From contig NZ_JAAAKV010000002.1 in assembly GCF_009905725.1 (NCBI RefSeq), forward strand, positions 62,001-126,000: a stretch of DNA of 64,000 nt, in the 5' to 3' direction. Every line of letters starts with the position of its first letter. The first letter of the stretch is position 1. Positions 1-9,304 of the stretch are shown here, piece by piece. The notes beneath the pieces were generated by a model. It was not told where the DNA came from and searched no databases. It saw nothing but the letters and a program-made list of their open reading frames with translations. Origin of the DNA: Emticicia sp. CRIBPO. GTDB taxonomy: Bacteria > Bacteroidota > Bacteroidia > Cytophagales > Spirosomataceae. Made by a program: the position numbers and the translations under genes.

Positions 1-1266
1 TTCCTCAACCAGAGGTATAACAAATCCGTGAGTCTGATCATGGCCATTTTCTGGTTAGGTCTTTATATCCTGGTTAACCTTACCTCTATCCTTTACCTTG
101 GGGCTCTTGCGGTTTCCGGTATTTCAGGTATTGATTTCTGGGTTTGTATGTGGGGTCTGGCCATTTTTGCCATCATCATCACCATCGGAGGTATGAAAGT
201 AATCGGCTTTACCGATGTTATTCAGGTGTTTTTCCTGATCATCGGAGGTCTGGCTACCACTTACCTGGCTCTGAACCTTGTTTCTGACGAATTCGGCATG
301 AAAGGCCTTGTCAACGGCTTTAAGCTGATGACTGAGAATCATGACGATCACTTCCACATGATCTTCAAAAAAGGCACCACATTTTATTCTCAGCTTCCGG
401 GACTTACCGTACTGATCGGTGGTATGTGGATCGTGAACCTTAACTACTGGGGATGTAATCAGTACATTACACAGAGAGCCCTGGGTGCCGATCTTAAAAC
501 TGCCAGAAACGGTATCCTCTTCGCCGCCTTCCTGAAATTACTGATGCCGGTTATCGTGGTATTGCCGGGCATTGCAGCTTATACATTGCACAGCAAAGGA
601 TTGTTCCAGCAGGAAATGCTCGGAGCTGACGGCTCTATAGCCCCTGACAAGGCTTACCCTGTGCTGTTGGGCTTACTTCCGGTAGGATTAAAGGGCCTGT
701 CATTTGCAGCCCTTACCGCTGCCGTGGTAGCCTCACTGGCCGGAAAAGCCAACAGTATTTCGACCATCTTTACCCTGGATATATTTAAAGAGTATTTCGG
801 AAAGAATAAAACTGAAAAAGAACTGGTTAAAATCGGCCAGATCGTGATTCTTGTTTCGATGGTATTGGCCATCGTTGTTTCTCCTTACATGGGTATTGAC
901 AAAAAAGGCGGCTTCCAGTTTATCCAGGAAATGACCGGCTTGGTTTCTCCTGGTGTGTTCGCAGCCTTTATCATGGGTTTCTTCTGGAAAAAAACCAACT
1001 CTGCCGGAGCTTTATTTGCTATCGTCGGAGGTTTCCTGATCGCCCTTACCATGCATTTCATGCTTGACGAGATCCCTTTCCTTGACAGAATGGGCCTTGT
1101 GTTTGTGATCTGTGTATCGGTGATGCTGGCTTTGGGAGTGATGATGCCTGATGAGAAAAAAGGTCTTGAAATCGATGCCTCCATGTTTAAACCTAACCAA
1201 AGTTTCGCTATCGGAGCCGGGCTGGTCATTGTTATCATTGCTGGTTTATACTATTACTTCTGGTAA
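1..1266 (+). CDS. Sodium:solute symporter (SSS/SLC5 family), 5' truncated
   Basis: The reading frame is open from the first base, so the start lies outside the window; the GTG at 28 is only the first start-like codon inside. What remains is about 421 residues with roughly ten hydrophobic segments and SSS-type stretches such as GGMWIVNLNYWGCNQYITQR and the small-residue helix around SFAALTAAVVASLAGKANS. Family members are inner-membrane carriers that move sugars, myo-inositol or other small solutes into the cell with Na+. Bacterial members usually have 500-560 residues, so about 100 or more are missing upstream. The substrate cannot be read from the sequence. A strong terminator follows 20 bases after the stop, so this gene ends its transcript. 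Family call is confident. Confidence 0.9.
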   Translation, partial: FLNQRYNKSVSLIMAIFWLGLYILVNLTSILYLGALAVSGISGIDFWVCMWGLAIFAIIITIGGMKVIGFTDVIQVFFLIIGGLATTYLALNLVSDEFGMKGLVNGFKLMTENHDDHFHMIFKKGTTFYSQLPGLTVLIGGMWIVNLNYWGCNQYITQRALGADLKTARNGILFAAFLKLLMPVIVVLPGIAAYTLHSKGLFQQEMLGADGSIAPDKAYPVLLGLLPVGLKGLSFAALTAAVVASLAGKANSISTIFTLDIFKEYFGKNKTEKELVKIGQIVILVSMVLAIVVSPYMGIDKKGGFQFIQEMTGLVSPGVFAAFIMGFFWKKTNSAGALFAIVGGFLIALTMHFMLDEIPFLDRMGLVFVICVSVMLALGVMMPDEKKGLEIDASMFKPNQSFAIGAGLVIVIIAGLYYYFW

Positions 1267-1285
1267 TAACCATCCCTATAGAAAA

Positions 1286-1317
1286 GGTGCTTCTGACCAA
1301 CGGAAGCACCTTTTTTT
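1286..1317 (+). terminator. Rho-independent terminator of the symporter gene
   Basis: A 9-bp stem (GGTGCTTCT / GGAAGCACC, one G-T pair) with a 7-base loop is followed by seven T. It lies 20 bases behind the symporter stop codon. Confidence 0.85.
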
Positions 1318-1393
1318 GTATCAGATTTTCAGTAATATCGCTGTCATTGCCGGTATGATTGATTATCTTGCTTAATTAAAAAACAATCAGACC

Positions 1394-2029
1394 ATGACCA
1401 GACCCACTGCCCTGGTAGCCGGATCAAGCGGTTTAACCGGAAGCCTACTTACTGATCAATTGCTGGCCGGTAATGACTACGAGAGAGTCATAGTTCTCGT
1501 CCGTAAAAAATCAGGCAAAGAACATCCGCTGCTGACGGAAATCGTTTTTGACTTTGACCGGCCCAAGGCTTCAATGGTAAAAGCCGACCACGTTTATTGC
1601 TGCCTGGGCACTACGATCAAAAAAGCCGGAAGCAGGGAAGCATTTTATAAAGTTGATTTTACTTATCCTTTTGAACTGGCTGAAATGGCCAAAAATAACG
1701 GCACTGAGTATTTTGCCATTGTGACAGCCATGGGTGCCAATGCCGGGTCTTCTATTTTTTACAACCGTGTAAAAGGAGATATTGAAACCGCATTAAAAGG
1801 GCTGGGTTTTGAAAAACTGGGTATTTTCAGACCTTCGATGTTACTGGGAGACAGAAAAGAAAACAGGGCTGGAGAATCCTTCGGACAAAAAGTGATGTTG
1901 TGGCTGGACTTCTTAATTCCTAAAAAATACAAGGCGATACAAGCTGCAAGAGTAGCAGAAGCCATGATCAAGGCTGGCCGGGACTCATTTAAAGGGGTTA
2001 AAATAATAGAATCTGATGAAATGTACTGA
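1394..2029 (+). CDS. NAD(P)-binding oxidoreductase, HTATIP2/TIP30-like atypical SDR
   Basis: 211 residues, a typical length for this group. The N-terminus TALVAGSSGLTGSLL is a Rossmann dinucleotide-binding loop (GxxGxxG type) after the first strand, and VYCCLGTTIKKAGS followed by the FYKVDFTYPFELAEMAKNNG stretch matches the HTATIP2-like branch of atypical short-chain dehydrogenases. A YNRVKGDIE segment gives the YxxxK pair (about residues 124-128) preceded by a GxxxGSSI stretch. It is cytoplasmic and its substrate is unknown. Its stop codon abuts the stop of the convergent DUF3276 gene with no spacer. It is preceded by the symporter terminator, so it has its own promoter. Confidence 0.8.
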   Translation: MTRPTALVAGSSGLTGSLLTDQLLAGNDYERVIVLVRKKSGKEHPLLTEIVFDFDRPKASMVKADHVYCCLGTTIKKAGSREAFYKVDFTYPFELAEMAKNNGTEYFAIVTAMGANAGSSIFYNRVKGDIETALKGLGFEKLGIFRPSMLLGDRKENRAGESFGQKVMLWLDFLIPKKYKAIQAARVAEAMIKAGRDSFKGVKIIESDEMY

Positions 2030-2395
2030 TTATTCCCACTTCAGGTCTGAACCTCCGAAGGCATCGTCCTCTGTTTCATCTGTCAGGGCAGGTGTGCGTT
2101 TTTCTTCGTAGTCCTCTGACATCGTTTTAAACTGAGAAAAGTCCACACCCGGCATCAACTCGGTTTTAATGTAATCAACCGTCTCCTGCAGAGCTTCCAC
2201 CACCTTATCGAAATCTTCTTTGTAAACAAACATTTTACTTTTTTCGAAGACAAACTCTCCGTCTTTCTGATAACGGCGACTTTCGGTAATGGTGAGATAG
2301 TAATCGTTTGACCTGGTAGATCTGACATCAAAAAAATAAGTACGTTTGCCGGCCCTTACCCGCTTGGAATAAATCTTTTCTCGCTCTTCTCTATG
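2030..2395 (-). CDS. DUF3276 / PUR-alpha-like nucleic-acid-binding protein
   Basis: Small protein of the Bacteroidota DUF3276 family, which is related to PUR-alpha and the Borrelia BpuR nucleic-acid-binding protein. The diagnostic block is YSKRVRAGKRTYFFDVRSTR followed by DYYLTITESRR, with an acidic tail ending SDLKWE. It probably binds single-stranded DNA or RNA in the cytoplasm. Start choice: the frame extends to a TTG at 2434, but there is no ATG; I prefer the GTG at 2395 (reading MHREEREKIYSKR). The TTG sits inside a TATTTTTG box (2432-2439, minus strand) that could be the -7 promoter element. The gene is convergent with and directly abuts the oxidoreductase. Confidence 0.82.
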   Translation of the reverse strand, partial: HREEREKIYSKRVRAGKRTYFFDVRSTRSNDYYLTITESRRYQKDGEFVFEKSKMFVYKEDFDKVVEALQETVDYIKTELMPGVDFSQFKTMSEDYEEKRTPALTDETEDDAFGGSDLKWE

Positions 2396-2600
2396 CACAG
2401 TCTTAAAGGTTTTTGAGGTTAAATACAGATTCAAAAATACTTTTTTTATGCTTTAAAAAAAACAAATAAGCCAAATATTAATTAAAATAAAACAAATATA
2501 TTTAGATTTTTCCTCGTGTTTTTTGCATTTTGCATATAATCCTGCAAAAACATACCTTATTTTTACCCTGAACGTTATAATATTTTATTATTTTGTCTCT

Positions 2601-3161
2601 ATGAGAAGTTATTTCTATTCCTTTAAAAATACTTTAATATTATCAACCGTTTTATGCCTGTTTTGCTTACAATCATTCTCCCAAACTGTCCAGATCGGAA
2701 AAACATTTAAAGGTAAAGCCTCTTATTATCACGATAAATTTCATGGCCGGAGAACGGCTAACGGGGATACGATGGACAACCAGGAATTTACCTGTGCCCA
2801 CAGATCACTTCCCTTTGGTACAATGATTGAGGTAACCAACCCATACAACGGTAAATGGGTAACTGTAAAAGTAAATGACCGCGGGCCTTATTCAAAAAAC
2901 AGGATCATTGACGTTTCGTTTGCCGCAGCTCAGAAAATAGGTATGCTGAACAGGGGGGTAATGACCATTCATGCCATGATTGTGGGAGAAGAAGGTAAAA
3001 TATATATCTCGAGACCAGAACCGAAACTGACGGAAACCGAGCAGATATTTACAAGAGACAGCACGATGGTAGTAATACCCCTGATGCCCAAGAAGATAGA
3101 AACGATTAAGATCACCAAGAGAGACCTGATCATCAGGAGAAAAGAAAGAAGAGTAAATTAG
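2601..3161 (+). CDS. RlpA-like double-psi beta-barrel protein (septal-ring lytic transglycosylase family)
   Basis: About 186 residues from the ATG at 2601. That start opens a signal peptide (hydrophobic run ending CLQSFSQ); the longer frame from 2523 puts an unlikely extra hydrophobic piece in front. The RlpA core follows: GKASYYHDKFHGRRTANGD, AHRSLPFGT, VKVNDRGPY and IIDVSFAAAQKIGM, including the conserved histidine and aspartate used by RlpA lytic transglycosylases on denuded glycan strands. The C-terminal 50 residues are basic and unlike a SPOR domain, so septal targeting is not evident. Probably secreted to the periplasm or anchored in the envelope. The DUF58 gene starts 9 bases downstream. 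Confidence 0.85.
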   Translation: MRSYFYSFKNTLILSTVLCLFCLQSFSQTVQIGKTFKGKASYYHDKFHGRRTANGDTMDNQEFTCAHRSLPFGTMIEVTNPYNGKWVTVKVNDRGPYSKNRIIDVSFAAAQKIGMLNRGVMTIHAMIVGEEGKIYISRPEPKLTETEQIFTRDSTMVVIPLMPKKIETIKITKRDLIIRRKERRVN

Positions 3162-3170
3162 TAAGAACCA

Positions 3171-4076
3171 ATGCAATTAGACTTAGCTAAAATAAGAGAA
3201 TACGGTCACCTTGATTTTCTGGCCAAACAACTGGTGGAGGGTTTTATAACGGGCTTGCACAAATCTCCCTTTCACGGGTTTTCTGTGGAATTTGCCGAGC
3301 ACAGGCTTTACAACAGCGGCGAAAGTACAAGGCACATCGACTGGAAGGTTTACGGCAAAACAGATAAGTTGTTCGTCAAAAGATATGAGGAAGAAACCAA
3401 CCTGAGATGTCATTTGCTGATTGACACCTCTTCTTCTATGTTTTATCCACAGAAAGACTTCGGTAAACTGACTTTTTCGGTGATGGCTTCAGCAGCGATA
3501 GCCAACATGCTTCAGAAGCAGAGAGACGCTGTAAGTCTGACCACTTTTTCTGACGGCATTGAGATTCAGACACAATGTAAGTCAACGCCAACGCACATAC
3601 ATAAGATATTTCTTGACCTTGAAGGTCTGCTCAAACAATCGAAACCCAACCGCCGGACTTCAGTGGTGGAAACCCTCCATGCCATTGCGGACAAAATTCA
3701 CAAGCGTTCGCTCGTGATCATTTTCAGTGACATGTTTGACGATATTGAAAATACGGAAAAGATATTCTCAGCCCTTCAACACCTTCGTCACAACATGCAC
3801 GAAGTACTCCTGTTTCATGTGACCGACCAGCATACAGAAAGGGATTTTGAATTTGAAGAGCGACCTTACGAATTTATAGACCTGGAGTCAGGTGAAAAAG
3901 TAAGGGTACAGCCCTCGCAAGTGAAAGAACATTATAAAAAGACCATTGAGTCTTTCTATCATGAACTCAAACTGAAGTGCGGAACATACAAAATCGAATT
4001 CATAGAGGCCGACATCAGTAAAGGTTTCAATCCTATCCTGGACTCGTTTCTGAAGAAAAGATCAAAAATGAAATAG
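3171..4076 (+). CDS. DUF58 domain protein with von Willebrand A-like fold
   Basis: 301 residues. The DUF58 signature GESTRHIDWKVYGKTDKLFV (residues 50-69) is followed by a vWA strand with a MIDAS-type DTSSS motif at residues 85-89. DUF58/vWA proteins usually work with a MoxR AAA+ ATPase in envelope or metal-dependent complex assembly; no MoxR gene is in this window, so the partner must be elsewhere. No transmembrane segment is visible, so it is cytoplasmic or peripheral. It lies 9 bases behind the RlpA-like gene and is probably cotranscribed with it. Confidence 0.85.
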   Translation: MQLDLAKIREYGHLDFLAKQLVEGFITGLHKSPFHGFSVEFAEHRLYNSGESTRHIDWKVYGKTDKLFVKRYEEETNLRCHLLIDTSSSMFYPQKDFGKLTFSVMASAAIANMLQKQRDAVSLTTFSDGIEIQTQCKSTPTHIHKIFLDLEGLLKQSKPNRRTSVVETLHAIADKIHKRSLVIIFSDMFDDIENTEKIFSALQHLRHNMHEVLLFHVTDQHTERDFEFEERPYEFIDLESGEKVRVQPSQVKEHYKKTIESFYHELKLKCGTYKIEFIEADISKGFNPILDSFLKKRSKMK

Positions 4077-4180
4077 ATTTTTCGCCTCCTGTAATCTGAA
4101 TATTGAGCCTCATCTAGTTTTTATTGTGGTTATCAGTTCATTTAGAGAGTTTTGAACCCAATAACTAAACAAATAAAAAA

Positions 4181-4501
4181 ATGCTATTAACGACTACCCA
4201 TAGTTTTGAAGGTAAATCTATAAAAGAATACCGTGCCATCGTAACCGGAGAAACCATTATTGGTGCCAATATTTTCAAGGACTTTCTGGCCGGGATCAGG
4301 GACATCGTAGGTGGTCGCTCAGGCTCTTATGAAAGGGTTTTGAGAGAAGCCAAAGACACAGCCATGCAGGAAATGATCGCCAGAGCCAAGCAATTCGGTG
4401 CCAATGCCATTGTGGGTATTGACCTCGACTACGAAACGGTAGGTAAGAACGGCGGTATGCTGATGGTGACGGCTTCGGGGACGGCGGTGGTTATTGAATA
4501 A
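4181..4501 (+). CDS. YbjQ/UPF0145-family protein
   Basis: 106 residues, the normal family length. The sequence [20 protein letters not shown], the GGRSGSYE segment and the end block [20 protein letters not shown] are characteristic of the YbjQ (PF01906) family. Members form small cytoplasmic oligomers and are often labelled heavy-metal-binding, but their role is not established. It stands alone, followed by a purine-rich stretch (two copies of GGAAAACGGAGGAAA near 4503-4535) and a terminator. Confidence 0.85.
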   Translation: MLLTTTHSFEGKSIKEYRAIVTGETIIGANIFKDFLAGIRDIVGGRSGSYERVLREAKDTAMQEMIARAKQFGANAIVGIDLDYETVGKNGGMLMVTASGTAVVIE

Positions 4502-4593
4502 CTGGAAAACGGAGGAAAGGAAAACGGAGGAAAGGAGAAGGAAAGAAAGGAGAACGGGAAAAAATTCCCTTTGGCTTCTGAAAGTATAAAAGG

Positions 4594-4630
4594 AAAAGAC
4601 GTGTATCAGGAGTTGGTGCACGTCTTTTTT
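4594..4630 (+). terminator. Rho-independent terminator
   Basis: A 10-bp perfect stem (AAAAGACGTG / CACGTCTTTT) with a 15-base loop, running into six T, about 90 bases behind the YbjQ-like gene. Confidence 0.75.
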
Positions 4631-4670
4631 GTTTGTGTTATAATTCTCCTGTTTTTTTATAAAAATCTAT

Positions 4671-4722
4671 TCAAATCCGAAAATATCATGATTATTTCGG
4701 AATCAAATCCGAAAATATTATG
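4671..4722. repeat. Two-copy 20-bp direct repeat with internal dyad
   Basis: TCAAATCCGAAAATATCATG (4671-4690) recurs at 4703-4722 with one change, 32 bases apart. Between them CCGAAA...TTTCGG forms a small inverted repeat (4677-4700). It lies in the convergent gap between the YbjQ-like gene and the aldolase gene. Function unknown. Confidence 0.5.
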
Positions 4723-4779
4723 CTTTTTCAGGAATTATACCTAAAATCCCTTATTTTAGAATGGGCTTTACTATTCATT

Positions 4780-5712
4780 TTAGATCACTAAATTCATCCC
4801 GTACATTTCAGCCAGGGTTTTGAATGAATCCATCAGGGCGGTCATCCGGATACTGTCGGCGTTGGTGAGGGTTTCCTGTGGTATTCTTGAATGGGTCTCT
4901 ATTTTCAGCCCTCTTTTTTGCAGAAATAACTTGGCCGAGTAAGGATAAAAAGTATGCGTAACCCTGTCCATCATCGTCAGGAAAGCGTGAAGCCTGTTAA
5001 CCTGCTCAGTGCGGCCATTGGTATAGTATTCATTCAAAAGCCAGGTGTAGGGTTCCGGATAGAAATTAGCGGAGATCGGGGAAATACCCCTTCCGCCATA
5101 ATCCAGGGAATCGAGGGCAGTAGGTGTGTCTGCATTGTAAAACCCGAAAGTGGTTTCCTTAATACCTTCTGCTTTTTTCTGTATAGACACTGAATTACAG
5201 CTGGTGTCTTTATGATAGACAAAACGGCCTGTAGACGCCATCCACTGCATGATGCCAGGGCTCAGCAGACGTTTGTACGGCACAGGACATTCGTAAACAC
5301 CCAGAGGGATGTCACCTGTCTGAGTCATGATACTTTCCAGTCTTTGTTTCAGAACATCCTCACTTTCGTCAGGTTCAGCCAATAAACTGGTGATCAGGAT
5401 CGCGGCCTTGACACCCTGATCGTATATTTTTTTAATAAACTCTGCATTCGCATTCACATCCCGGCTGAAAGTACCTGTGGCTACCACCGGCACCTGATCA
5501 CCACAAAACTTAACTACCGAAGAAGTCAGCAATAACCTTTCTTCTGAGGTCAGCTGGTACATTTCACTGGATAAACAATTGGCAAACATTCCGGCAGAAC
5601 CGGCCTCTATATACATTCGGGTAAGTTGTTCCAGTCCTCCAAGGTCCAGGTGATTGGAACTTGTAAATGGTGTGATCATAACCGGCCATAAACCCTCAGG
5701 TAATTTGTTCAT
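4780..5712 (-). CDS. DHDPS/N-acetylneuraminate-lyase family class I aldolase
   Basis: 310 residues, a full-length (beta/alpha)8 aldolase of the DapA/NanA superfamily. The Schiff-base lysine is K168 (FVYHKDTS) and the conserved tyrosine Y140 (GVYECP); their spacing of 28 equals that of E. coli DapA (133/161). The DapA GTTGE loop is replaced by CLSSE (46-50), which argues against true dihydrodipicolinate synthase and for a lyase acting on a 2-keto-3-deoxy sugar acid or sialic-acid-like substrate. It follows the sialidase/deacetylase cluster on the same strand, but a strong terminator lies between them, so it probably has its own promoter. Exact substrate unknown. Confidence 0.82.
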   Translation of the reverse strand: MNKLPEGLWPVMITPFTSSNHLDLGGLEQLTRMYIEAGSAGMFANCLSSEMYQLTSEERLLLTSSVVKFCGDQVPVVATGTFSRDVNANAEFIKKIYDQGVKAAILITSLLAEPDESEDVLKQRLESIMTQTGDIPLGVYECPVPYKRLLSPGIMQWMASTGRFVYHKDTSCNSVSIQKKAEGIKETTFGFYNADTPTALDSLDYGGRGISPISANFYPEPYTWLLNEYYTNGRTEQVNRLHAFLTMMDRVTHTFYPYSAKLFLQKRGLKIETHSRIPQETLTNADSIRMTALMDSFKTLAEMYGMNLVI

Positions 5713-5815
5713 CTTGAAATTTTAGTATAAAGTAATCAGAAAAATACATCCACCGGATATACGATAAATAATACCCCGGAAGAGACAAAAAGGACTATTA
5801 TCAAAATTGAATTGC

Positions 5816-5854
5816 AAAAAAAAGTTTGGGTCACCATTGGATTGAGACCCAAAC
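5816..5854 (-). terminator. Rho-independent terminator (minus strand)
   Basis: On the minus strand a 9-bp perfect stem GTTTGGGTC / GACCCAAAC runs directly into eight T. It closes the three-gene unit 10366-5877. Confidence 0.85.
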
Positions 5855-5876
5855 CTGAGCGTTTTATAACCGGCTA

Positions 5877-8081
5877 TTATTTAACCGGCGGACTGATGAC
5901 CCGAAGGTATCTCCCCATCCAGTAGGGTAATAACCAGATGTCTCCTGCACTGTGTTCTGAGGTACCGTTACTGCCTTTTCTGTCCAGATTAAACATGTTG
6001 GCATTGTGCCGCTGAACAGGTCTTTCGTCCGGCGGCAGCACTTCTTTCGTGGTCTGTTTTCTGAAATTAGGTTCCAGAAGCTCTATGTCCTTCCTATGAC
6101 TGTTGGCAATAGCCCAGTCGATCATGTCCAGCGGATGTTCCCTCAGGTACCAGGCGGCTTCGTCAAGGTCAAAGTTTTTTGTCCCGGTGAGGGCCGTAAA
6201 TATATTCCATGCTCCTTCTTTTTCAGGGCGTTCGGCCTGCCAGTGGTCAATGATTGATTTTTTAAAGGCTGCTTTTAAAGTATCATTGAATGCATACCTG
6301 TAAAGCCCCCAATAACCCACAAAATACATTTCATCATCCGAATGATTCCAGCTGTCAGACATCTTTTTGGCGTGGGCGTCGGCTTCGTCCGGGGCTTCTC
6401 CGATGTGGCTCATAGGCCGCATCAGGTTTTCGAAATAGCCGTGTTTGGTCATCAGCTCAAAAGCTTTCTGTTTGTACTTTTCCTTTTTAGTAAAATGATA
6501 AGCGGTTTGCAGCATCGCCACAATATTGGAAGAATTGAGTTTTCTGTCCCCTACATTAGTCGGAAAACTGTTAACATACTCCGGATTCCATTTGCCCCAC
6601 ATGGTGGGCTTGCCATCGAAATCGATGAGGTACATATTATTTTTCAATACATGGCTCATGAGCGTATCTATCAGCGTAACGGCACGCTTTTTCATCTGAA
6701 CATCGTCTATCAGTTCAGCCATGGCCCCGAAAGCAAAAATATGACCGATTACCTCATCGCTGCTTGTGGTTGACTTCCAGTCCCATTCCGGATCAGGAGA
6801 TGGCTGCCAGCGTTCCGGATCCGCCAGCTGATTAATAAATCCTCTTCTTTCAAACGACCTGGCCGGAAATCCCGGAACAGGATTGACCGTATAAAGACGC
6901 TCCATGGCATCAAGGGCTTCACGGCAGTTCTGAAGAGCTTCTTTGTTTTTGGTAACTGCATACCTGAATATCTCTCCCCCAAGGTACATAGTCGTCCAAA
7001 GTCCGTCGTTGTCAGAATCTGCCAGATAGCCTGTGGAAAGATTTCCTTTTTCCATATCATCCAGGGAGGCATTGAAGCCGTTGCGGATGTGCCTGCTTCT
7101 GACCTGCTGGTCGTAAAACCCGGCTTTATCTTCCAGGGTCATTTTTTTAACGGCTATCTGTGCCAATCCGGCATCCGTCAGGATCAATGCAGAGCCGTCT
7201 GAACCTTCGGATATATTGGTGACGACATCGCCCGGCAACCATCTCTCTCCATTATAATAGTCAAATTTTCCGTCTTTACGCCATGCAAAGGCCCCTTTGG
7301 TAGTGCCGAACCAGACTTTGCTTTTTATCGTTTTCACCGCCGTGATTTCCGTCCATGGCAGTTTATGATAGCTGACCTGCTCTTTTGTCCCCAGGTCAAA
7401 AGTAATAAATCCGTGTGGTGTGCCGATGACAGCTTTCTTGCCTTCCGGGTTAAGATCAAAGCTTGTGAAGTCTGACCCGTCCAGTACTTTTACCACATTT
7501 TTATTCTTTTCAGAAAAGGCACTCAGCGTTTTCTTTCCCAAAATCCAGAACAATTTGGCATCCTTCTGATACCTGATCTGAATGACCTCATCACCCGGCA
7601 GGTTTCCGTCCCAGGTACTTCCGGAACCTTTCAGCAGGCTCATTTTTTTCCCGTCAGATACCAGGAATGAAAAATCATCTCCGGCAGCTATGATATCTGC
7701 ATCTTCCAGCTGGTGTTTCAGAAACAGGTTACCTGCCCAGGCATTACTGAATACCGTCTTGTTGTCCAGCAACACAAACTGATCCTGATAAGCAGTCAGT
7801 CCTTTTAACTTCTTATTCCCGATCGTTCTGTAGGTTTTATCCTGTAGCAATGTGCCCGGATAAAGAAACTCCCCGTTATGAAGCACCATCAGACCTTCAG
7901 TGGTAAATATCTTCGTGTTGCCGTTTCGATCGGTAAAAGCCTGCAGCAACCTGGCTTTACTTTTTTCGGGCAGATAGTATTTGATGCTGTAATCCTGTTC
8001 AAAAGGAACGTCTTTATAAACCGGCTGCTGTGCTTTGACTGCAATACTGAAAAGGAAAAGGCAGAATAATGTAAATCTCAT
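5877..8081 (-). CDS. Secreted two-domain protein: N-terminal regulator-propeller-like repeats plus helical glycosidase-like C-terminus
   Basis: 734 residues with a signal peptide ending IAVKAQ. Residues ~30-320 contain repeats of the two-component-regulator-propeller type (for example VWFGTTKGAFAWRKDGKF and the LPGDVVTNISEGSDGSALI stretch), suggesting a seven-bladed beta-propeller. Residues ~330-700 are helical and rich in aromatic and acidic residues (DSDNDGLWTTMYLGGEIFR, WDWKSTTSSDEVIGHIFAFG), reminiscent of six-hairpin (alpha/alpha) glycosidase or lyase folds, though no known catalytic signature is certain. It lies 38 bases downstream of the sialidase gene and is probably cotranscribed, which suggests a periplasmic role in glycan breakdown. 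I cannot name a family. Confidence 0.6.
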   Translation of the reverse strand: MRFTLFCLFLFSIAVKAQQPVYKDVPFEQDYSIKYYLPEKSKARLLQAFTDRNGNTKIFTTEGLMVLHNGEFLYPGTLLQDKTYRTIGNKKLKGLTAYQDQFVLLDNKTVFSNAWAGNLFLKHQLEDADIIAAGDDFSFLVSDGKKMSLLKGSGSTWDGNLPGDEVIQIRYQKDAKLFWILGKKTLSAFSEKNKNVVKVLDGSDFTSFDLNPEGKKAVIGTPHGFITFDLGTKEQVSYHKLPWTEITAVKTIKSKVWFGTTKGAFAWRKDGKFDYYNGERWLPGDVVTNISEGSDGSALILTDAGLAQIAVKKMTLEDKAGFYDQQVRSRHIRNGFNASLDDMEKGNLSTGYLADSDNDGLWTTMYLGGEIFRYAVTKNKEALQNCREALDAMERLYTVNPVPGFPARSFERRGFINQLADPERWQPSPDPEWDWKSTTSSDEVIGHIFAFGAMAELIDDVQMKKRAVTLIDTLMSHVLKNNMYLIDFDGKPTMWGKWNPEYVNSFPTNVGDRKLNSSNIVAMLQTAYHFTKKEKYKQKAFELMTKHGYFENLMRPMSHIGEAPDEADAHAKKMSDSWNHSDDEMYFVGYWGLYRYAFNDTLKAAFKKSIIDHWQAERPEKEGAWNIFTALTGTKNFDLDEAAWYLREHPLDMIDWAIANSHRKDIELLEPNFRKQTTKEVLPPDERPVQRHNANMFNLDRKGSNGTSEHSAGDIWLLPYWMGRYLRVISPPVK

Positions 8082-8119
8082 TCCGGTAAATTTTTGGCTA
8101 TTTAAAAATGATGACTGAG

Positions 8120-9304
8120 TTATGGTCTGATGATTTTTTCAGGATCAACGACCACATATTTTATTGATTTTTTGTCTTTCTGAAAATGGGCTGAATAAGT
8201 AATGTGCAAAAGCCCGTCTGCGGTCTGGATCAGACCCGGATACGAGTAACCGGCGGTATCGGGCTTGTCATTTTCCAGTTTGGTTTTCCATTTCCAGCTT
8301 TTGCCTTCATCGTCAGACAGGTAGAGGCTCAGTTGATAACGACCGTCGGAGACGTCATTGCCCACGAAAGCCCATTTGCCGTCTTTTAACACCAGCAACT
8401 CGACGCTGGCGGTGTTGGGAATATCGGTCTTGACCGTGGCCGTCCAGGACTCTCCGTTATCAGAAGACTCACTGAAATGCACCCGGGTAGGCTCATCCCC
8501 GCTGTCCCGCATCAGGGCCGCCAGGTTGCCGTTCTTTTTACGGACCACAGCCGGCTGTATAGGCCCCCGTCCGACCACCGGAAGGCTTGGATGCCAGGAG
8601 TTGCCATGGTCATCAGAAATAGCCATCAGACTCATATTAAAGCCATCAGAATAAAGTGGCAACACGATGCGGCCGTTTTCCAGCAGCAATGGTTTAATCC
8701 TCGTCATCCAACCGATGCTGCGTTTGGTGGCATCGGCACTGGCAGTAATGATCAGGTCGTCATATTTCGGAGCATACCCGGCCCAGCCCATGGTACTCTC
8801 GGGCAGTTCTTTCATTTTCTTTTTCACTTCAGCCTCAAAATTGCTGTCAGGTTTCAGCAGGATATTATCCTGCCAGTTCCATTGCGGTGCTCCGGACCCG
8901 GAATAGTTAACGGACGTTCTGAATCTTAAAATGGATTGCTCCCATTTGTTGGCCTGTACGGCTATCCAGACCAGGAATAATTTACCCTCCGCATTCAGAA
9001 ACAATACCGGATTACAATCCGGAATACCCGGTGTATCGGCCATCAGAAAAGGCTCAGCCCAGGTTTTCTCTCCTTTCCTGAGTCTTGACCCCATCAGCTT
9101 AACATCATCCGAAGTACGCTCGCCGCTGCCATAAAACCAGACGGCCAGCAGGTCGCCGTTAGGCAGACTGACAATACTGCTGGCATGCACGTGCTTTTCC
9201 TGGACCGGGAAAATGAGTGTTGAGGATTTGATAAACGACTGCTGTGCAGCAAGAAATAAAGCAGGCCACACCAACAGTAAAACAACAAGCAGGCTTTTTT
9301 TCAT
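8120..9304 (-). CDS. Sialidase/neuraminidase-like BNR-repeat protein
   Basis: 394 residues, signal peptide ending FLAAQQ. Three Asp-boxes of the SxDxGxSW type are visible: SDDHGNSW, SSDNGESW and SDDEGKSW. Together with SLPNGDLLAVWFYGSGE and NGRIVLPLYSDGF they identify the six-bladed sialidase fold (BNR family). The classical FRIP arginine motif is not evident, so the substrate may differ from sialic acid. The protein is exported to the periplasm or surface. Its ATG follows the deacetylase stop without a single spacer base, so the two are translationally coupled. Confidence 0.78.
   Translation of the reverse strand: MKKSLLVVLLLVWPALFLAAQQSFIKSSTLIFPVQEKHVHASSIVSLPNGDLLAVWFYGSGERTSDDVKLMGSRLRKGEKTWAEPFLMADTPGIPDCNPVLFLNAEGKLFLVWIAVQANKWEQSILRFRTSVNYSGSGAPQWNWQDNILLKPDSNFEAEVKKKMKELPESTMGWAGYAPKYDDLIITASADATKRSIGWMTRIKPLLLENGRIVLPLYSDGFNMSLMAISDDHGNSWHPSLPVVGRGPIQPAVVRKKNGNLAALMRDSGDEPTRVHFSESSDNGESWTATVKTDIPNTASVELLVLKDGKWAFVGNDVSDGRYQLSLYLSDDEGKSWKWKTKLENDKPDTAGYSYPGLIQTADGLLHITYSAHFQKDKKSIKYVVVDPEKIIRP

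Noticed and set aside
2396..2434. TTG start at 2434 for the DUF3276 gene
   Set aside because: It lies in a -7-like box and adds residues absent from the usual family N-terminus; not excluded.
4780..5712. True dihydrodipicolinate synthase (dapA)
   Set aside because: The GTT substrate loop is replaced by CLSS and the neighbours are carbohydrate genes; only the aldolase family is supported.
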